A DNA stretch of 64,000 bases from Zobellella iuensis (GTDB lineage Bacteria; Pseudomonadota; Gammaproteobacteria; Enterobacterales; Aeromonadaceae): NCBI RefSeq assembly GCF_016746085.1, contig NZ_JAERTZ010000012.1, forward strand, positions 205,395 to 269,394, read 5' to 3'. Shown piece by piece: positions 44,524 to 58,946 of the stretch (its first letter is position 1; each line of letters begins with the position of its first letter). Made by a program: the position numbers and the translations under genes. Below the pieces are notes generated by a model. The model was given only the letters and a program-made list of their open reading frames with translations, was not told the DNA's origin and searched no databases.

Positions 44524-45495
44524 TCAGTCGCTATGGAACAGGGTGTCGATGGACAAGCCCTGCTGGGTGAGGATTTCCTTCAGCCGGCGCAGGGCTTCCA
44601 CCTGAATTTGCCGTACCCGTTCCCGGGTCAGGCCGATTTCCCGGCCCACGTCTTCCAGGGTCGAGGCTTCGTAGCCGAGCAGGCCGAAGCGTCGGGCCAG
44701 CACTTCCCGTTGCTTGGGATTGAGCTCTTCCAGCCAATGCACCAGGCTCAGGCGCATGTCGTCTTCCTGGGTTTCGGTCTCCGGATCCGTGTCGCGCTCG
44801 TCGGTGATCACATCCAGCAGCGCCTTGTCGCCGTCACCGCCGATAGGCGTATCGACCGAACTGATTTTCTCGTTCAGCTTGAGCATGCGGGACACGTCTT
44901 CCACCGGCTTGTCGAGGGCATCGGCGATTTCCTCGGCGGTGGGCTCATGATCCAACCGGTGCGCCAGTTCCCGGGCGGTGCGCAGGTAGACATTGAGTTC
45001 TTTGACCACATGGATAGGCAGGCGGATGGTGCGGGTCTGGTTCATGATGGCCCGCTCTATGGTCTGGCGGATCCACCAGGTGGCGTAGGTGGAAAAACGG
45101 AACCCCCGTTCGGGGTCGAATTTCTCCACCGCCCGGATAAGGCCGAGGTTGCCCTCTTCAATCAGATCCAACAGGGCCAGGCCCCGGTTGTTGTAACGGC
45201 GGGAAATCTTGACCACCAGCCGCAGGTTGGACTCGATCATCCGCTTGCGGGCGGCCAAATCGCCGCGCAGGGCGCGCCGGGCATAGTGGACTTCTTCCTC
45301 TGCGGTGAGCAGCGGAGAAAATCCGATTTCCCCCAGATACAGCTGGGTCACATCTAGAGTACGTTGGCTGGGGACGTTGAGGATTTCTTCTTCCTGAATA
45401 CTCTCCTGGTCATCGCTGGCCGCGATCGCCTCCAGTTCAACATCGGCATCAAAATCCACGTCTTCGTCGTGGACCACTTCTTTGCTATGGCTCAT
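44524..45495 (-). CDS. rpoS: Stationary-phase sigma factor RpoS
   Basis: RpoS is sigma-38. The 323-aa protein has an acidic N-terminal region 1.1 (about residues 1-50) and region 2 with [39 protein letters not shown] and [17 protein letters not shown]. Regions 3 and 4 end in [18 protein letters not shown], the -35-binding HTH. It lies 42 bp downstream of nlpD; in E. coli the main rpoS promoter is inside nlpD, and the same may hold here. Confidence 0.97.
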   Translation of the reverse strand: MSHSKEVVHDEDVDFDADVELEAIAASDDQESIQEEEILNVPSQRTLDVTQLYLGEIGFSPLLTAEEEVHYARRALRGDLAARKRMIESNLRLVVKISRRYNNRGLALLDLIEEGNLGLIRAVEKFDPERGFRFSTYATWWIRQTIERAIMNQTRTIRLPIHVVKELNVYLRTARELAHRLDHEPTAEEIADALDKPVEDVSRMLKLNEKISSVDTPIGGDGDKALLDVITDERDTDPETETQEDDMRLSLVHWLEELNPKQREVLARRFGLLGYEASTLEDVGREIGLTRERVRQIQVEALRRLKEILTQQGLSIDTLFHSD

Positions 45496-45537
45496 GGCAG
45501 TTCTCCCTAAATCCGGGTACTACCCAACTCCCGGAGT

Positions 45538-46563
45538 CTATCGCTTCGGCAGATATCGCATCGGATCGACCGATGTCCCCTGATACCGGATTTCGAAATG
45601 CAACCGAACATCAGAGGTGTCACTGCTACCCATATCCGCTATGTGCTGACCTGCACTCACCGCTTCCTGCTCCTTGACCCGGAGCACTTCGTTGTGAGCA
45701 TAGGCGGACAAATAATCATCATTGTGTTTGATGATGATCAGATTGCCGTAACCACGTAGCGCATTCCCTGCGTAAACTACCTTACCCGCAGCGGCCGCCT
45801 TGATGGCCTGGCCCCTGCTGCCCCGGATATCAATGCCTTTGTTGCCGGTTTCTGCCAGCGAGAACCCGGAAATAACGGGTCCCTGAGCCGGCCATTGCCA
45901 GGCGACAGCGGTATTGACAGCGGTGTTTTTTTGTACTTTGGGTTCAGCGTATGCTTTTCCTTGCGCGGGTGCAAGAGGCTTCGCTGCTTTTGACGGAGTG
46001 CTCGTACCAGCCGTTTTTGCGCCGGCACCGGCCGTGGTGACGGAAGTCGGGCGAGTCTCCTGGGTTCGAGGCAACACGGGCGTGGGTGACGTGGGTAGCG
46101 TGGTTTGCACCGTCACGGGCGGGTCCTGGGTGGGGCGCAGGGTCAGCTGCTGCCCCACGTAAATACGATAAGGCGGCTTGAGGTTATTCAGGGTGGCCAG
46201 ATCCGCCACCGAATGGCCGGTTTGACGAGCGATGGCGTTAAGGGTATCCCCCCGACGCACACGATAAAACGCGCGAACACCACCGGGCACATCCAGCCGC
46301 AATACCTGTCCGGGAAAGATATGATAAGGCGGCTGAATCCCATTGTGGCGGGCCAGGGTCGGCACATCGGTGCCCGCCTGCCAGGCGATGGAGTAGAGGG
46401 TATCGCCCCGCACCACCCTATGGGTACGACCGTCGGCCTGTACCTGGGCACGGACTCCAACCCCCGTCACGGGGGCCGGGCGGGAGGCGGAGCAGGCGGT
46501 CAACAGGGCCAGCAACGCCAGGTTGACACACAACAGCCGAATAGAGCCGCTCCGCCTCCGCAT
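45538..46563 (-). CDS. nlpD: Murein hydrolase activator lipoprotein NlpD
   Basis: NlpD is an outer-membrane lipoprotein that activates amidase AmiC at division. It has a signal peptide with lipobox LTAC (Cys24), two LysM domains (about residues 45-95 and 95-140), a Pro/Thr-rich linker and a C-terminal LytM/M23 domain (about 225-341). The zinc-ligand motif is degenerate (NKGIDIRG in place of HxGID), as in other NlpD proteins, so it is probably a regulator and not an active peptidase. The 341-aa start at 46563 overlaps the yqaA stop by 1 nt. Confidence 0.93.
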   Translation of the reverse strand: MRRRSGSIRLLCVNLALLALLTACSASRPAPVTGVGVRAQVQADGRTHRVVRGDTLYSIAWQAGTDVPTLARHNGIQPPYHIFPGQVLRLDVPGGVRAFYRVRRGDTLNAIARQTGHSVADLATLNNLKPPYRIYVGQQLTLRPTQDPPVTVQTTLPTSPTPVLPRTQETRPTSVTTAGAGAKTAGTSTPSKAAKPLAPAQGKAYAEPKVQKNTAVNTAVAWQWPAQGPVISGFSLAETGNKGIDIRGSRGQAIKAAAAGKVVYAGNALRGYGNLIIIKHNDDYLSAYAHNEVLRVKEQEAVSAGQHIADMGSSDTSDVRLHFEIRYQGTSVDPMRYLPKR

Positions 46564-47144
46564 CAGTTTCTCAGCAACAAATAGGCCACCACGGCCGCCG
46601 CTATGCATATCCAGCCGAGGATATCGATGTACTGGATAAGCTTGCGCTCCATGCGAACCCCGCCCCATACCATCAATCCCGAAACCAGGAAAAAGCGCAA
46701 GCCCCGTCCCACCAGGGAGATCAGCAGGAAAGGCAGAAACGCCATCTGTAGCAGGCCGGCCGTCACGGTAAAGACCTTATAGGGAATGGGCGTAAAACTG
46801 GCGATAAAAATAACCCAGACTCCCCACTCGCTGAACCACTGCTGAGCGACCTGCATCTTGTCCTGGTAGCCCATGGTGTTGATAAAAGGCTCTACCAGGG
46901 GTTCCCACAGGGCATAGCCCAGCAGGTAACCGAAGGCCGCCCCCAGCACCGAAAACACCGTGGCCATGGCGGCATAACGCCAGGCCCGTTCCGGTTTGGC
47001 CAGGGCCATGGGCGCCAGCATCACGTCTACCGGTACCGGCCAGAAAATAGACTCGACGAAACTGGTCATGGACAAGTACAGCGGCGCATGCCGGTGTACC
47101 GCCCACATCATCACTTGTCGATACAACCGCGAGAATATCTTCAC
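46563..47144 (-). CDS. yqaA: DedA-related membrane protein YqaA
   Basis: This is a 193-aa inner-membrane protein of the SNARE-associated/DedA superfamily, YqaA branch. The motif [21 protein letters not shown] (about residues 28-48), the re-entrant segment [18 protein letters not shown] (about 113-130) and GRGLRFFLV are conserved in the group. Several membrane segments are visible. DedA relatives move phospholipids between leaflets. It overlaps pcm by 4 nt and nlpD by 1 nt in the surE-pcm-yqaA-nlpD string. Confidence 0.88.
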   Translation of the reverse strand: MKIFSRLYRQVMMWAVHRHAPLYLSMTSFVESIFWPVPVDVMLAPMALAKPERAWRYAAMATVFSVLGAAFGYLLGYALWEPLVEPFINTMGYQDKMQVAQQWFSEWGVWVIFIASFTPIPYKVFTVTAGLLQMAFLPFLLISLVGRGLRFFLVSGLMVWGGVRMERKLIQYIDILGWICIAAAVVAYLLLRN

Positions 47145-47767
47145 TCAACATCACCCTTCACTAAAGGAACGAAGCGTACCGACCCCAGCTCGGTACGCGA
47201 GAAACTGTCGCCCCGGCGCTCGTAGCGCCACAGTGACTGCTGATGTTCGCCAACCGGAATCACCATGCAGCCGCCATCGGCCAGTTGCGACAGCAAGGCC
47301 TGTGGCGTTTCTTCGGCCGCCGCCGTGACCAGAATGGCATCGAAAGGGGCCTTGCTGGCCCAGCCCTGCCAACCATCACCATGCTTGGTGGACACATTGT
47401 GCAAATCGAGCCGCTGCAACCGGCGTCGGGCCTGGTATTGCAAGGCCTTGATCCGCTCTATGGTAAACACCTGCTCGACCAGTTGCGCCAGCACCGCGGT
47501 CTGGAAGCCGGAGCCGGTACCGATTTCCAGTACCCGCCGGGGCTGCTGGGCCAGCAGCACTTCGGTCATCCGTGCCACTATATAGGGTTGGGAGATGGTC
47601 TGGCCAAAACCGATGGGCAGGGCACTGTTTTCCCAGGCTTTATGCGCCATGGCCTCGTCGACAAACTGGGCCCGGGGCAGACAGGCCACGGCCCGCAATA
47701 CCCGTTCATCCTTGATACCCTGCTGCTGCAGCAAACGATAGAGTTGTTGTCCCGCTAACGTTAGCAC
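47141..47767 (-). CDS. pcm: Protein-L-isoaspartate O-methyltransferase
   Basis: Pcm repairs isoaspartyl residues using SAM. The 208-aa protein has [36 protein letters not shown] (about residues 32-66), the SAM motif [16 protein letters not shown] and [14 protein letters not shown]. It lies 3 bp after surE, the conserved surE-pcm-nlpD-rpoS stress cluster. Confidence 0.95.
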   Translation of the reverse strand: MLTLAGQQLYRLLQQQGIKDERVLRAVACLPRAQFVDEAMAHKAWENSALPIGFGQTISQPYIVARMTEVLLAQQPRRVLEIGTGSGFQTAVLAQLVEQVFTIERIKALQYQARRRLQRLDLHNVSTKHGDGWQGWASKAPFDAILVTAAAEETPQALLSQLADGGCMVIPVGEHQQSLWRYERRGDSFSRTELGSVRFVPLVKGDVE

Positions 47768-47770
47768 CCG

Positions 47771-48517
47771 TTACTCCACTTCTTTGATCCAACTGGCCAA
47801 CGCCGCCATCTGGCTGTAAGCCGTCATGTCGATGGTCAGCGGGGTAATGGAGACGAAGCCCCGCTCCACCGCATCGAAATCGGTGCCTTCGCCCGCATCC
47901 TGCTTGGCGCCGGGAGGTCCTATCCAGTAAATGGGCCGGCCTCGGGGATCGAATTCCTTCAGCACCGCCTCGGATCTGTGCCGATTTCCCAAACGAGTCA
48001 CTTTGATACCCTGAATCTCTGCCAGGGGCAAGTCGGGTATGTTGACGTTGAGGATCTGGTTGGCCGACAAGGGGGCCCGCAGCACCCCCTGCACCAACAG
48101 GGCAGCGTAGTGGGCGGCGGTGTCGAAGTGGCGGTCACCGCACAAGGACACCGCCACCGCCGGCAGCCCCAGGTGGCGACCTTCGGTGGCCGCCGCCACT
48201 GTGCCGGAATAGAGCACGTCGTCGCCCAGGTTGGCGCCGTGGTTGATGCCGGCCACCACCATGTCCGGGTCCGGATCCAGCAGGCTGTTCACCGCCCAGT
48301 GCACACAGTCGGTCGGGGTGCCCTTGACCGAATAGAAGCCGGTATCGTCGAGTTTGTCGGCCCGCAGCGGCACCTCCAGGGTCAGCGAGTGGCTGGCCCC
48401 ACTGCGATTGCGATCCGGTGCCACCGTCACCACTTCGGCAAATTCCGCCAGTACCCGGCTCAGGGTCCGGATCCCCAGGGCATTGACCCCGTCATCGTTA
48501 CTCACCAGTATCTTCAT
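47771..48517 (-). CDS. surE: 5'/3'-nucleotidase SurE
   Basis: SurE is a divalent-metal nucleotidase. The 248-aa protein begins [16 protein letters not shown] with the metal ligands Asp8 and Asp9, and has SGASHSLTL, the [17 protein letters not shown] loop ([13 protein letters not shown]) and [11 protein letters not shown]. Its start overlaps the truD 3' end by 20 nt. Confidence 0.95.
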   Translation of the reverse strand: MKILVSNDDGVNALGIRTLSRVLAEFAEVVTVAPDRNRSGASHSLTLEVPLRADKLDDTGFYSVKGTPTDCVHWAVNSLLDPDPDMVVAGINHGANLGDDVLYSGTVAAATEGRHLGLPAVAVSLCGDRHFDTAAHYAALLVQGVLRAPLSANQILNVNIPDLPLAEIQGIKVTRLGNRHRSEAVLKEFDPRGRPIYWIGPPGAKQDAGEGTDFDAVERGFVSITPLTIDMTAYSQMAALASWIKEVE

Positions 48518-49541
48518 GGCTTCCGCTGTCCTTGATCAATTCACGCACCAGGCTGGTGGCATAACTGCCCGCCGGCAGCCAGAACGACAGCCGCAGGGCG
48601 TCGCCCTGCCGCTGCCATTGCAGCTGTTCCGGCTTGAGCAGCAGCGCCCGCCGCTCCTGCTTGAGGCCGTTGGCCTCGAGCCCGGCGCACAGCGCTTCCT
48701 GCCCCGTCAACGCGGCCTGTTCCAACTCGGCCGCCCCCCCCTGGCTCGGCAGCCGGCCACGCCCCCACAGGGGCGCACTCAGGCGGATATCACCCTCGGC
48801 AAAACGCACCTGCATCGCCTCATCCAGGGGGTTGCCTTCGCCCAGGGTAAAGAAAGACTGGCTGCCGGCCAGCATCACGCAGTCGCCGTCCAGCAACTGC
48901 TCGCCCAGCCCTTGCGCCAGACGATGACTGGCCGCCAGGTTGAACAGGTAGCTGCGCGCCGAGGACAGGAACAGCGAACGCTTGTTGCGATCCTTGATGC
49001 GCCGGCCGGCGAACATGGCCCTGGCCTGTTCCAGGTTACCGAAATCCCGGCCGAAGCGCTGGTCGCCATAGTAGTTGGGCACCCCCCGAGCGGCGATGGC
49101 GGCCAGGCGGGCGTCCAGCTCGCCTTCGCCTTCCAGCCCGCTGATCCTGAGTTCAAACCAGTTGCCCTTGAGGGCACCGGTTTTCAGCTTTTTATGGTGC
49201 CGGGCGATGGCCAGGATCTGGACATCGTCGTTCTCCAGCGGCGAAAAATCGGGCATCTCCTTGCCCGGCAGATGGACCCCGAACCATTGCTCGGTCACCG
49301 CATGGCGATCCTTCAGCCCGGCCCAGGTCACATCCCGTTGCGCGACCCCGGCCAACCGGGCCAGCTCGCGCGCCACCCACTGGGTATTCTGACCCCGTTT
49401 GCGTACATGCAGCAGGATATGCTCGCCCTCGCCGCCGGGTTCAAAGCCCAGATCCTCGCGTACAATAAAATCTTCGGGCACCGCCTTCAGGCGGCCATGG
49501 AACTGCGGTTGTCCGTGCAGATAATGCCAGTTGTTGCTCAT
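48498..49541 (-). CDS. truD: tRNA pseudouridine(13) synthase TruD
   Basis: TruD modifies U13 in tRNA-Glu. The 347-aa protein carries the catalytic Asp78 in [15 protein letters not shown], then [15 protein letters not shown] and the TRUD insertion domain. It lies in the ispD-ispF-truD-surE string and overlaps ispF by 4 nt. Confidence 0.95.
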   Translation of the reverse strand: MSNNWHYLHGQPQFHGRLKAVPEDFIVREDLGFEPGGEGEHILLHVRKRGQNTQWVARELARLAGVAQRDVTWAGLKDRHAVTEQWFGVHLPGKEMPDFSPLENDDVQILAIARHHKKLKTGALKGNWFELRISGLEGEGELDARLAAIAARGVPNYYGDQRFGRDFGNLEQARAMFAGRRIKDRNKRSLFLSSARSYLFNLAASHRLAQGLGEQLLDGDCVMLAGSQSFFTLGEGNPLDEAMQVRFAEGDIRLSAPLWGRGRLPSQGGAAELEQAALTGQEALCAGLEANGLKQERRALLLKPEQLQWQRQGDALRLSFWLPAGSYATSLVRELIKDSGSHEDTGE

Positions 49542-50014
49542 CGTTTTACCAGTAACACCACGGCTTCGGCCGCGATGCCCTCTTTACGGCCGACGAAACC
49601 GAGCTGTTCGGTGGTCGTGGCCTTGACGTTAATCAGGGTAGTGTCAGCCTGCAGGTCGGCAGCAATATTGGCGACCATGGCATCGATAAAAGGCGCCAGC
49701 TTGGGCGCCTGGGCCAGTACGGTAATATCGGCGTTGCCGAGCACAAAGCCGGCCTGCCTGACCCGGTTGAACACGTCGCGCAGCAGGATGCGGCTGTCGA
49801 TGCCGGCGAAGGCGGCATCGGTATCCGGAAAGTGCCGGCCGATATCACCGGCACCAATAGCCCCGAGCAGGGCATCGCTCAGGGCGTGCAGGATAACGTC
49901 ACCGTCGGAATGGGCCAGCAGACCCTGCTGGTAGGGCACCGCTACCCCGGCCAGGATACAAGGGCCTTCGCCACCGAATTTATGCACGTCGAAACCGTGC
50001 CCGATTCGCATCAT
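49538..50014 (-). CDS. ispF: 2-C-methyl-D-erythritol 2,4-cyclodiphosphate synthase
   Basis: IspF catalyses the cyclisation step of the MEP isoprenoid pathway. The start [13 protein letters not shown] gives the zinc ligands in [24 protein letters not shown] and IGRHFPDTD complete the active site, and the C-terminal [22 protein letters not shown] is conserved. It is 158 aa from the ATG at 50014 (overlapping the ispD stop) or 157 aa from the next ATG. Confidence 0.95.
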   Translation of the reverse strand: MMRIGHGFDVHKFGGEGPCILAGVAVPYQQGLLAHSDGDVILHALSDALLGAIGAGDIGRHFPDTDAAFAGIDSRILLRDVFNRVRQAGFVLGNADITVLAQAPKLAPFIDAMVANIAADLQADTTLINVKATTTEQLGFVGRKEGIAAEAVVLLVKR

Positions 50015-50706
50015 TGTTCGCTCTCTATCATCTGCTGCAGAAAAAAGCCCGCCAGTCCCAGGTCTTCCGGCCGGGTGATCTTGATATTGTCGGCCCGTCC
50101 CTCGACCAGGCGGGGACGGAAGCCGGCCCATTCCATGGCCGAGGCTTCGTCGGTAATGTCGCAACCGGCGGCCAGGGCGGCGGCCAACGCCTCCCGCAAC
50201 GGACGGGTGGCAAAACACTGGGGGGTAAGCGCATGCCAGAGTTCATCCCTGGACACACTGCCGCTGATGGCCCCATGGCCATCCCCCCGTTTCATGCTGT
50301 CCCGCACCCGGCACGCCAGTATGGCGCCTTCATGCTGCCGCCCCGCCGCCAACACCGCCTCCAGATCAGCCGGGTGCAGACAAGGCCGGGCCGCGTCATG
50401 TACCAGCACCCAGTCGGTCTCGACCCGGGCCAGGGCGTTGAGCACCGAGTCGGCCCTTTCCTTGCCACCGTTCACCCGCAACACCCGGGGATCCCGGGCG
50501 ATGGCCAGGGCCGGAAACCAATGGTCATGCTCCGCCGTGGCAACAATGACTCGCCCTATGGCGGGATGTTCCAGCAGGCGGTTCAGGGTATGTTCCAGCA
50601 CGGTACTGCCGAGCAGCGGCAGATACTGTTTGGGCAGGCCCGCGGCCATGCGCTTGCCGACCCCGGCCGCCGGTACGACCGCGGTAAAGGATGACGGCGG
50701 CTTCAT
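50011..50706 (-). CDS. ispD: MEP cytidylyltransferase
   Basis: IspD forms CDP-methylerythritol from MEP and CTP. The 231-aa protein has the CTP-binding loop [24 protein letters not shown] (about residues 9-32) and [11 protein letters not shown], with the conserved C-terminal KITRPEDL. It overlaps ftsB and ispF by 4 nt each. Confidence 0.95.
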   Translation of the reverse strand: MKPPSSFTAVVPAAGVGKRMAAGLPKQYLPLLGSTVLEHTLNRLLEHPAIGRVIVATAEHDHWFPALAIARDPRVLRVNGGKERADSVLNALARVETDWVLVHDAARPCLHPADLEAVLAAGRQHEGAILACRVRDSMKRGDGHGAISGSVSRDELWHALTPQCFATRPLREALAAALAAGCDITDEASAMEWAGFRPRLVEGRADNIKITRPEDLGLAGFFLQQMIESEQ

Positions 50707-50993
50707 GGTTGTGGCGTATCTTGTGCCGGCAACAGCCGGTAGAAGGTTTCTCCCGGCTTGATCATGCCCAGATCATTGCGCGCCAGTTCTTCCACCGCGG
50801 CCAGGCCGTTGTTGAGATCTTCGATCTCCCGGTAGAGCAGGCCATTGCGCGCCACCAGCTGCTCGTTATCTTCCAGTTGACGGGCCACGTTGGCCCTGGC
50901 TTCGTTATATTCGGCCAGGCCGTTCTTTCCCCACCAAAGGTGGTGCTGCAAGGCGCCCAGCAGGGCGAGCAGTATCAGCGTCAGGGTGCGCAT
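50703..50993 (-). CDS. ftsB: Cell division protein FtsB
   Basis: FtsB is a bitopic divisome protein of the FtsQLB complex. The 96-aa protein has one membrane helix (about residues 3-18), a coiled coil (about 28-62, RANVARQLEDNEQLVARNGLLYREIEDL) and the conserved ARNDLGMIKPGETFYRL. It follows eno, and its stop overlaps the ispD start by 4 nt. Confidence 0.94.
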   Translation of the reverse strand: MRTLTLILLALLGALQHHLWWGKNGLAEYNEARANVARQLEDNEQLVARNGLLYREIEDLNNGLAAVEELARNDLGMIKPGETFYRLLPAQDTPQP

Positions 50994-51044
50994 CCATCCT
51001 CCTAAGTTGCGCGCTAGTTTCCCATATTCATGCGCCGAACAAAA

Positions 51045-51068
51045 GAAACCCCGCTGATGCGGGGTTTC
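51045..51068 (-). terminator. Terminator after eno
   Basis: GAAACCCCGC and GCGGGGTTTC form a perfect 10-bp stem with a 4-nt loop. On the minus strand a T run follows, between eno and ftsB. Confidence 0.85.
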
Positions 51069-51096
51069 GATATCACGACAGGATGAACGTCAGGGC

Positions 51097-52416
<1,320 letters not shown>

Positions 52417-52445
52417 TTAAAAAGTAAAACGAAACAAAGCACTAT

Positions 52446-52479
52446 AAAAATACGGCCAAGCCAGGTGGCTCAGCCGTAG
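52446..52479 (-). terminator. Terminator after pyrG
   Basis: On the minus strand TACGGC-TGAGCCA faces TGGCTTGGCCGTA, then TTTTTAT. It lies 8 bp after the pyrG stop and within the eno leader region. Confidence 0.75.
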
Positions 52480-52486
52480 GATCAGG

Positions 52487-54534
<2,048 letters not shown>

Positions 54535-55473
54535 TTACGATCCTGGCGCCAGTTGCCTTTCCAGCTCGGGCAGCACATCGAACAAGTCCGCCACCAGGCC
54601 GTAATCCGCCACCTGGAAGATGGGCGCCTCCGCATCCTTGTTGATGGCCACTATCACCCTGGAGTCCTTCATCCCCGCCAGGTGCTGGATGGCGCCGGAC
54701 AGGCCCACGGCGATATAGAGTTCGGGCGCCACTATCTTGCCGGTCTGGCCCACCTGCATGTCGTTGGCGGCAAAGCCCGCGTCCACCGCCGCCCGGCTGG
54801 CGCCGACGGCGGCGCCCAGCCGGTCCGCCAGCCGTTCCAGCAAGGCGAAGTTGTCCTTCGAGCCCAGGCCCCGGCCGCCGGAGATCACCACCCGCGCCGA
54901 GGTGAGCTCGGGCCGCTCGCTCGGGCTCAGTTCCTCGCCCAGGAACCGGCTGCCAGCCGGGCCGGCGACGGGCGCCAGCACCTCTATCGGTGCCGCCTGC
55001 TCGCCCGGCATGACCGCCTCGAAGGCGATGGCGCGCACCGTCAGCACCTTGATGGCATCGAGGGACTGCACGGTGGCGATGGCGTTGCCCGCATAGATGG
55101 GTCGGACGAAGGTATCCGGCGCCTCGATGGCGATCACCTCGGACACCATGCCCAGGTCGAGCAGGGCCGCCACCCTCGGCATCAGGTTCTTGCCGAAGGT
55201 GGTGGCCGGCGCCAGCAGGTGGCAGTAGCCGCCCGCCAGGGCCGCCACCTGGGCCGCACCCGCCTCCGCCAACTGGTGCTCATGGCCGGCGTGCTCCGCC
55301 AGCAACACCTTGCGTACTCCGAGACGGGCGGCGGCCTCGGCCACCGCCCGGCAGCCCTTGCCCATCACCAGCAGCTCGATGTCCGTCCCCAGCCGGGTGG
55401 CGGCCCCCAGTACATGCAGGGTAGCCGGCTTCAGGGACTCGTTGTCGTGTTCCGCTATCACCAGAGTCGTCAT
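54535..55473 (-). CDS. etfA: Electron transfer flavoprotein alpha subunit
   Basis: EtfA carries the FAD that takes electrons from acyl-CoA dehydrogenases. The 312-aa protein has an N-terminal adenine-nucleotide-like domain and the C-terminal FAD domain with [12 protein letters not shown] (about residues 200-211), [27 protein letters not shown] and [10 protein letters not shown]. The start overlaps the etfB stop by 1 nt. The last residues (APGS-stop) are formed by a partial copy of the neighbouring repeat end, so the native C-terminus may have been slightly altered. Confidence 0.95.
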   Translation of the reverse strand: MTTLVIAEHDNESLKPATLHVLGAATRLGTDIELLVMGKGCRAVAEAAARLGVRKVLLAEHAGHEHQLAEAGAAQVAALAGGYCHLLAPATTFGKNLMPRVAALLDLGMVSEVIAIEAPDTFVRPIYAGNAIATVQSLDAIKVLTVRAIAFEAVMPGEQAAPIEVLAPVAGPAGSRFLGEELSPSERPELTSARVVISGGRGLGSKDNFALLERLADRLGAAVGASRAAVDAGFAANDMQVGQTGKIVAPELYIAVGLSGAIQHLAGMKDSRVIVAINKDAEAPIFQVADYGLVADLFDVLPELERQLAPGS

Positions 55474-56222
55474 CAGATCACCTTCGCCTCGTGCTTGAGC
55501 TTGTCCACCAGCTCGGCCACATCGGCCACCTTGATGCCGGCCTTGCGCACCGGCGGCGGCGTCACCCTGAGCACCCGGGAATGGGCCCTGGGCGTGATCC
55601 CGAGGTCGTCCGGGGTCAGGGTCTCCAGGGGTTTCTGTTTGGCCTTCATGATATTGGGCAGGGAGGCATAGCGCGGCTCGTTGAGCCGGAGATCCGTGGT
55701 CACCACCGCCGGCAGGGCCAGCGCCAGGGTCTGCAGGCCGCCGTCCACCTCCCGGGTGACCAGGAGCTCGTCGCCTTCGAGCTCGATGCGCGAGGCGAAG
55801 GTGCCCTGGGGCCAGCCCTTGAGCGCCGCCAGCATCTGCCCCACCTGGTTGTTGTCGGTATCGATGGACTGCTTGCCGAGCAGCACCAGCCCGGGCTGCT
55901 CCCGCTCGCACAAGGCGGCCAGCAGCCTGGCCACGGTGAGCGGCTCGGCGACCTCGGCGCTCTGCACCAGCACCGCCCGGTCCGCCCCCAGCGCCAGCGC
56001 CGCCCGCAGTTGCTCCTGGGCCGCGGCGGGGCCGACGGAGACGGCGACGATTTCCGACACCCAGCCCTTTTCCTTCATGCGCACCGCCTCTTCCACCGCG
56101 ATGTCGCAGAAGGGGTTGGCCGCCATCTTGACGTTGGCCAGATCCACCTCGCTCTGATCCGCCTTGACCCTGACCTTGACGTGGTAGTCAATCACCCGCT
56201 TTATCGTGACCAGTACCTTCAT
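55473..56222 (-). CDS. etfB: Electron transfer flavoprotein beta subunit
   Basis: EtfB is the AMP-binding partner of EtfA. The 249-aa protein begins [20 protein letters not shown] and has [38 protein letters not shown] and the recognition-loop region [23 protein letters not shown]. It is first in an etfB-etfA operon and divergent from the ETF dehydrogenase gene. Confidence 0.96.
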   Translation of the reverse strand: MKVLVTIKRVIDYHVKVRVKADQSEVDLANVKMAANPFCDIAVEEAVRMKEKGWVSEIVAVSVGPAAAQEQLRAALALGADRAVLVQSAEVAEPLTVARLLAALCEREQPGLVLLGKQSIDTDNNQVGQMLAALKGWPQGTFASRIELEGDELLVTREVDGGLQTLALALPAVVTTDLRLNEPRYASLPNIMKAKQKPLETLTPDDLGITPRAHSRVLRVTPPPVRKAGIKVADVAELVDKLKHEAKVI

Positions 56223-56351
56223 GCCCGCCCCCGGCTCTGTGGGATTCGAGTTAATACTAATCCATCCCCGCCGATCCTGCCGCCCGGGAGTTTGTTAAAT
56301 ACCGCAACCAATACAATACTTTAGCCATGTGCCCAGGTTCGGAGCCGGAAT

Positions 56352-58001
56352 ATGGAAAGGGAGTCGATGGAATTTGACGTGGTCATAGTGGGCGCCGGCC
56401 CGGCCGGCCTGAGCGCCGCCTGCCGGCTGATGCAGGAGGCGGCGTCCCGGAATTTGTCCTTGAACGTTTGCCTGGTGGAAAAGGGCGCCGAGGTGGGCGC
56501 CCATATCCTCTCCGGCGCCCTGCTGGAGACCCGGGCCCTGGACGAGCTGTTTCCCGACTGGCGGGCGCGGGGCGCCCCGGTACATACCCCGGTTACCGAG
56601 GATCGCTTCTATATGCTGAGCAGCGAGCGGGGCGGCCTGGAGCTGCCTCCCGCCCTGGTGCCCTCCCCCCTGCACAACGAGGGCAACTACATAATAAGCC
56701 TCGGCAACCTGTGCCGCTGGCTGGCCACCCAGGCCGAGCAACTGGGGGTGGCCGTCTTTCCCGGCTTCGCCGCCCAGGCGCCCCTCTACGACGACCAGGG
56801 CCGGGTGACCGGAGTGCTCACCGGCGATATGGGACTGGCGGCGGACGGTAGCCCCAAGGCCAATCACGTGCCGGGCCTGGAACTGCGCGCCCGCTATACC
56901 TTGTTCGCCGAGGGCTGCCGCGGCCATATCGGCAAGGAGCTGATCGCCCGCTTCGGCCTGGACCAGGGCCGGGATCCCCAGCACTACGCCATCGGCATCA
57001 AGGAGCTGTGGCAGCTCGCCCCCGAACGCCACCGGCCGGGCCTGGTGCTGCACGGTGCCGGCTGGCCGCTCGAGGAAGACAGCGGCGGCGGCTTCTTCCT
57101 CTACCACGGCGACGACGGCCAGGCGGCGGTGGGGCTTATCGTGGATCTCAACTACCGCAACCCCCATCTCAGTCCTTTCGACGAATTCCAGCGGCTCAAG
57201 CACCACCCGCTGCTGGCCCGTCACCTGTACGACGGCAAGCGGCTGGCCTACGGCGCCCGGGCCATCACCAAGGGCGGCCTGAACTCCTTGCCGCGCATGA
57301 CGATGCCCGGCGCCCTGCTGCTAGGCTGCGATGCCGGCACCCTCAACGGCGCCAAGATCAAGGGCATCCATACCGCCATGAAATCCGGCATGCTGGCCGC
57401 CGAGACGGTGGTGCAGGCCCTGGCGGCGGGGGACCAGGGCGGCAATAGCCTCACCGCCTTCGACAACGCCTTGCGCTCGTCCTGGCTGCACCAGGAACTG
57501 CACCAAAGCCGCAACTTCGTGCCCGCCCTGCACAGGCTGGGACCCTGGCTGGGCGGCGCCTTCAACACCCTCAACCACAACGGGCTGGGGGGCCGGCTGC
57601 CCTTCACCCTGCACGACAGAACGCCGGATCACGCCACCCTGGCCCCGGCGGCGAAGAGCCGCAAGCCGGACTACCCGAAACCGGACGGCCAACTCTCCTT
57701 CGACAGGCTGTCGTCGGTCTACCTGGCCAACACCGGCCACGACGAGGACCAGCCCTGCCACCTGCAGCTGCTGGATCCGGAGATCCCGCTGCGGGACAAC
57801 CTGCCCCGCTACCAGGAGCCGGCCCAGCGCTATTGCCCGGCGGGGGTCTACGAGGTGGTGGAGCAGGAAGGTGAGTCCCGTTTCCAGATCAATGCCGCCA
57901 ACTGTGTGCACTGCAAAACCTGCGACATCAAGGATCCGGCCCAGAATATCCGCTGGGTGCCACCGGAAGGGGGAAGTGGTCCCAACTACCCCAATATGTA
58001 G
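56352..58001 (+). CDS. Electron transfer flavoprotein-ubiquinone oxidoreductase
   Basis: This membrane-associated iron-sulfur flavoprotein passes electrons from ETF to ubiquinone. The 549-aa protein has FAD motif VVIVGAGPAGLSAACRL (about residues 9-25), the characteristic GAHILSGALLE, and a C-terminal 4Fe-4S site (YCPAGVYEV, NCVHCKTCDIKDP) ending PPEGGSGPNYPNM, a near-invariant ending of the family. I chose the ATG at 56352, with GGAG 7 bp upstream. Its location beside etfBA completes the electron route from the acyl-CoA dehydrogenase at 62045-63199. Confidence 0.96.
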   Translation: MERESMEFDVVIVGAGPAGLSAACRLMQEAASRNLSLNVCLVEKGAEVGAHILSGALLETRALDELFPDWRARGAPVHTPVTEDRFYMLSSERGGLELPPALVPSPLHNEGNYIISLGNLCRWLATQAEQLGVAVFPGFAAQAPLYDDQGRVTGVLTGDMGLAADGSPKANHVPGLELRARYTLFAEGCRGHIGKELIARFGLDQGRDPQHYAIGIKELWQLAPERHRPGLVLHGAGWPLEEDSGGGFFLYHGDDGQAAVGLIVDLNYRNPHLSPFDEFQRLKHHPLLARHLYDGKRLAYGARAITKGGLNSLPRMTMPGALLLGCDAGTLNGAKIKGIHTAMKSGMLAAETVVQALAAGDQGGNSLTAFDNALRSSWLHQELHQSRNFVPALHRLGPWLGGAFNTLNHNGLGGRLPFTLHDRTPDHATLAPAAKSRKPDYPKPDGQLSFDRLSSVYLANTGHDEDQPCHLQLLDPEIPLRDNLPRYQEPAQRYCPAGVYEVVEQEGESRFQINAANCVHCKTCDIKDPAQNIRWVPPEGGSGPNYPNM

Positions 58002-58182
58002 CCATAAAAAAACCCTGAAGGCAGTGATTCCATGACCGAAGGGAACCAGTGCGTTCAGGGATATGGCAGTGATTATTATCGTTTTATTGTTCGCTCTGTT
58101 AACGCAGGCAGGCACGTCCGTTGCTGTGCGTTGCAAAAAACCTTACCCCCGTGCGGGCATTCAGACAAGCTAGACTTTAGTC

Positions 58183-58944
58183 CTACAGCCGCAGGCCGCC
58201 GTCCATTTCCAGCATGCGGCCATGGAAGTAGTCGTTCTCGATGATGTACTGCAGGCTGTGCACCAGCTCTTCCACCTGCGCCAGGCGCCCCAGGGGAATA
58301 TCGCGGGTGATGCGCTCCATCGCCTCGGGCTTCATCTGGGCGGTCATGGCGGTGGCGATCACCCCGGGGGCGATGCCCGCCACCCGGATGCCGTAGCGGC
58401 TGAGTTCGCCGGCCCAGCACACCACCAGGGCCGCCACCCCGGCCTTGGTGGCCGAGTAGTTGCTCTGGCCCCGGTTGCCGGCCCGGGCCACCGAGGAGAT
58501 ATTGACGATAAGGCCGCCCCGGCCCCGCTCGGCCATGATGGCCGCCGCCTCCCGGCCGCACAGGAAGGTGCCGGTGAGGTTGACGTCCACCACCTGCTGC
58601 CACTGCTGCAGGCTCATCCTGCCGGCAGGCTTGCCCTCCACAAGCTTGATCAGCAAGGCGTCGCGCATCAGGCCGGCGTTGTTGACCAGCACATCCAGCC
58701 CGCCCAGCTCCCGTACTATGTGGCCGAAGCTGTCCGCCACCTGTCGCTCGTCGGCGATATCACACAGGTGCACCGCCACCCGGGCCCCGGTGGCGGCCAC
58801 CATTTCGCCGCTTTTGGCCAGATCCGGTTCGTTGTTGTCGAGCAGCGCCAGACTGGCGCCCTGGCGTGCCAGCTGCCGGGCCATGGCCTGCCCCAGGCCC
58901 CGGCCGGCGCCGGTGATCACCACCACCTTGCCCCTGATATCCAT
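58183..58944 (-). CDS. Short-chain dehydrogenase/reductase
   Basis: This 253-aa classical SDR has the nucleotide motif TGAGRGLGQAMA (about residues 11-22), NNAGLM, a catalytic Ser near NISSVARAG and YSATK (Tyr-x3-Lys, about 160-164). It resembles FabG-like 3-oxoacyl reductases. It is the last gene of the valine-catabolic string, 3 bp after the mmsB-like gene, so a role in branched-chain or 3-hydroxyacyl metabolism is likely, but the substrate is not determinable. Confidence 0.86.
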   Translation of the reverse strand: MDIRGKVVVITGAGRGLGQAMARQLARQGASLALLDNNEPDLAKSGEMVAATGARVAVHLCDIADERQVADSFGHIVRELGGLDVLVNNAGLMRDALLIKLVEGKPAGRMSLQQWQQVVDVNLTGTFLCGREAAAIMAERGRGGLIVNISSVARAGNRGQSNYSATKAGVAALVVCWAGELSRYGIRVAGIAPGVIATAMTAQMKPEAMERITRDIPLGRLAQVEELVHSLQYIIENDYFHGRMLEMDGGLRL

Positions 58945-58946
58945 GG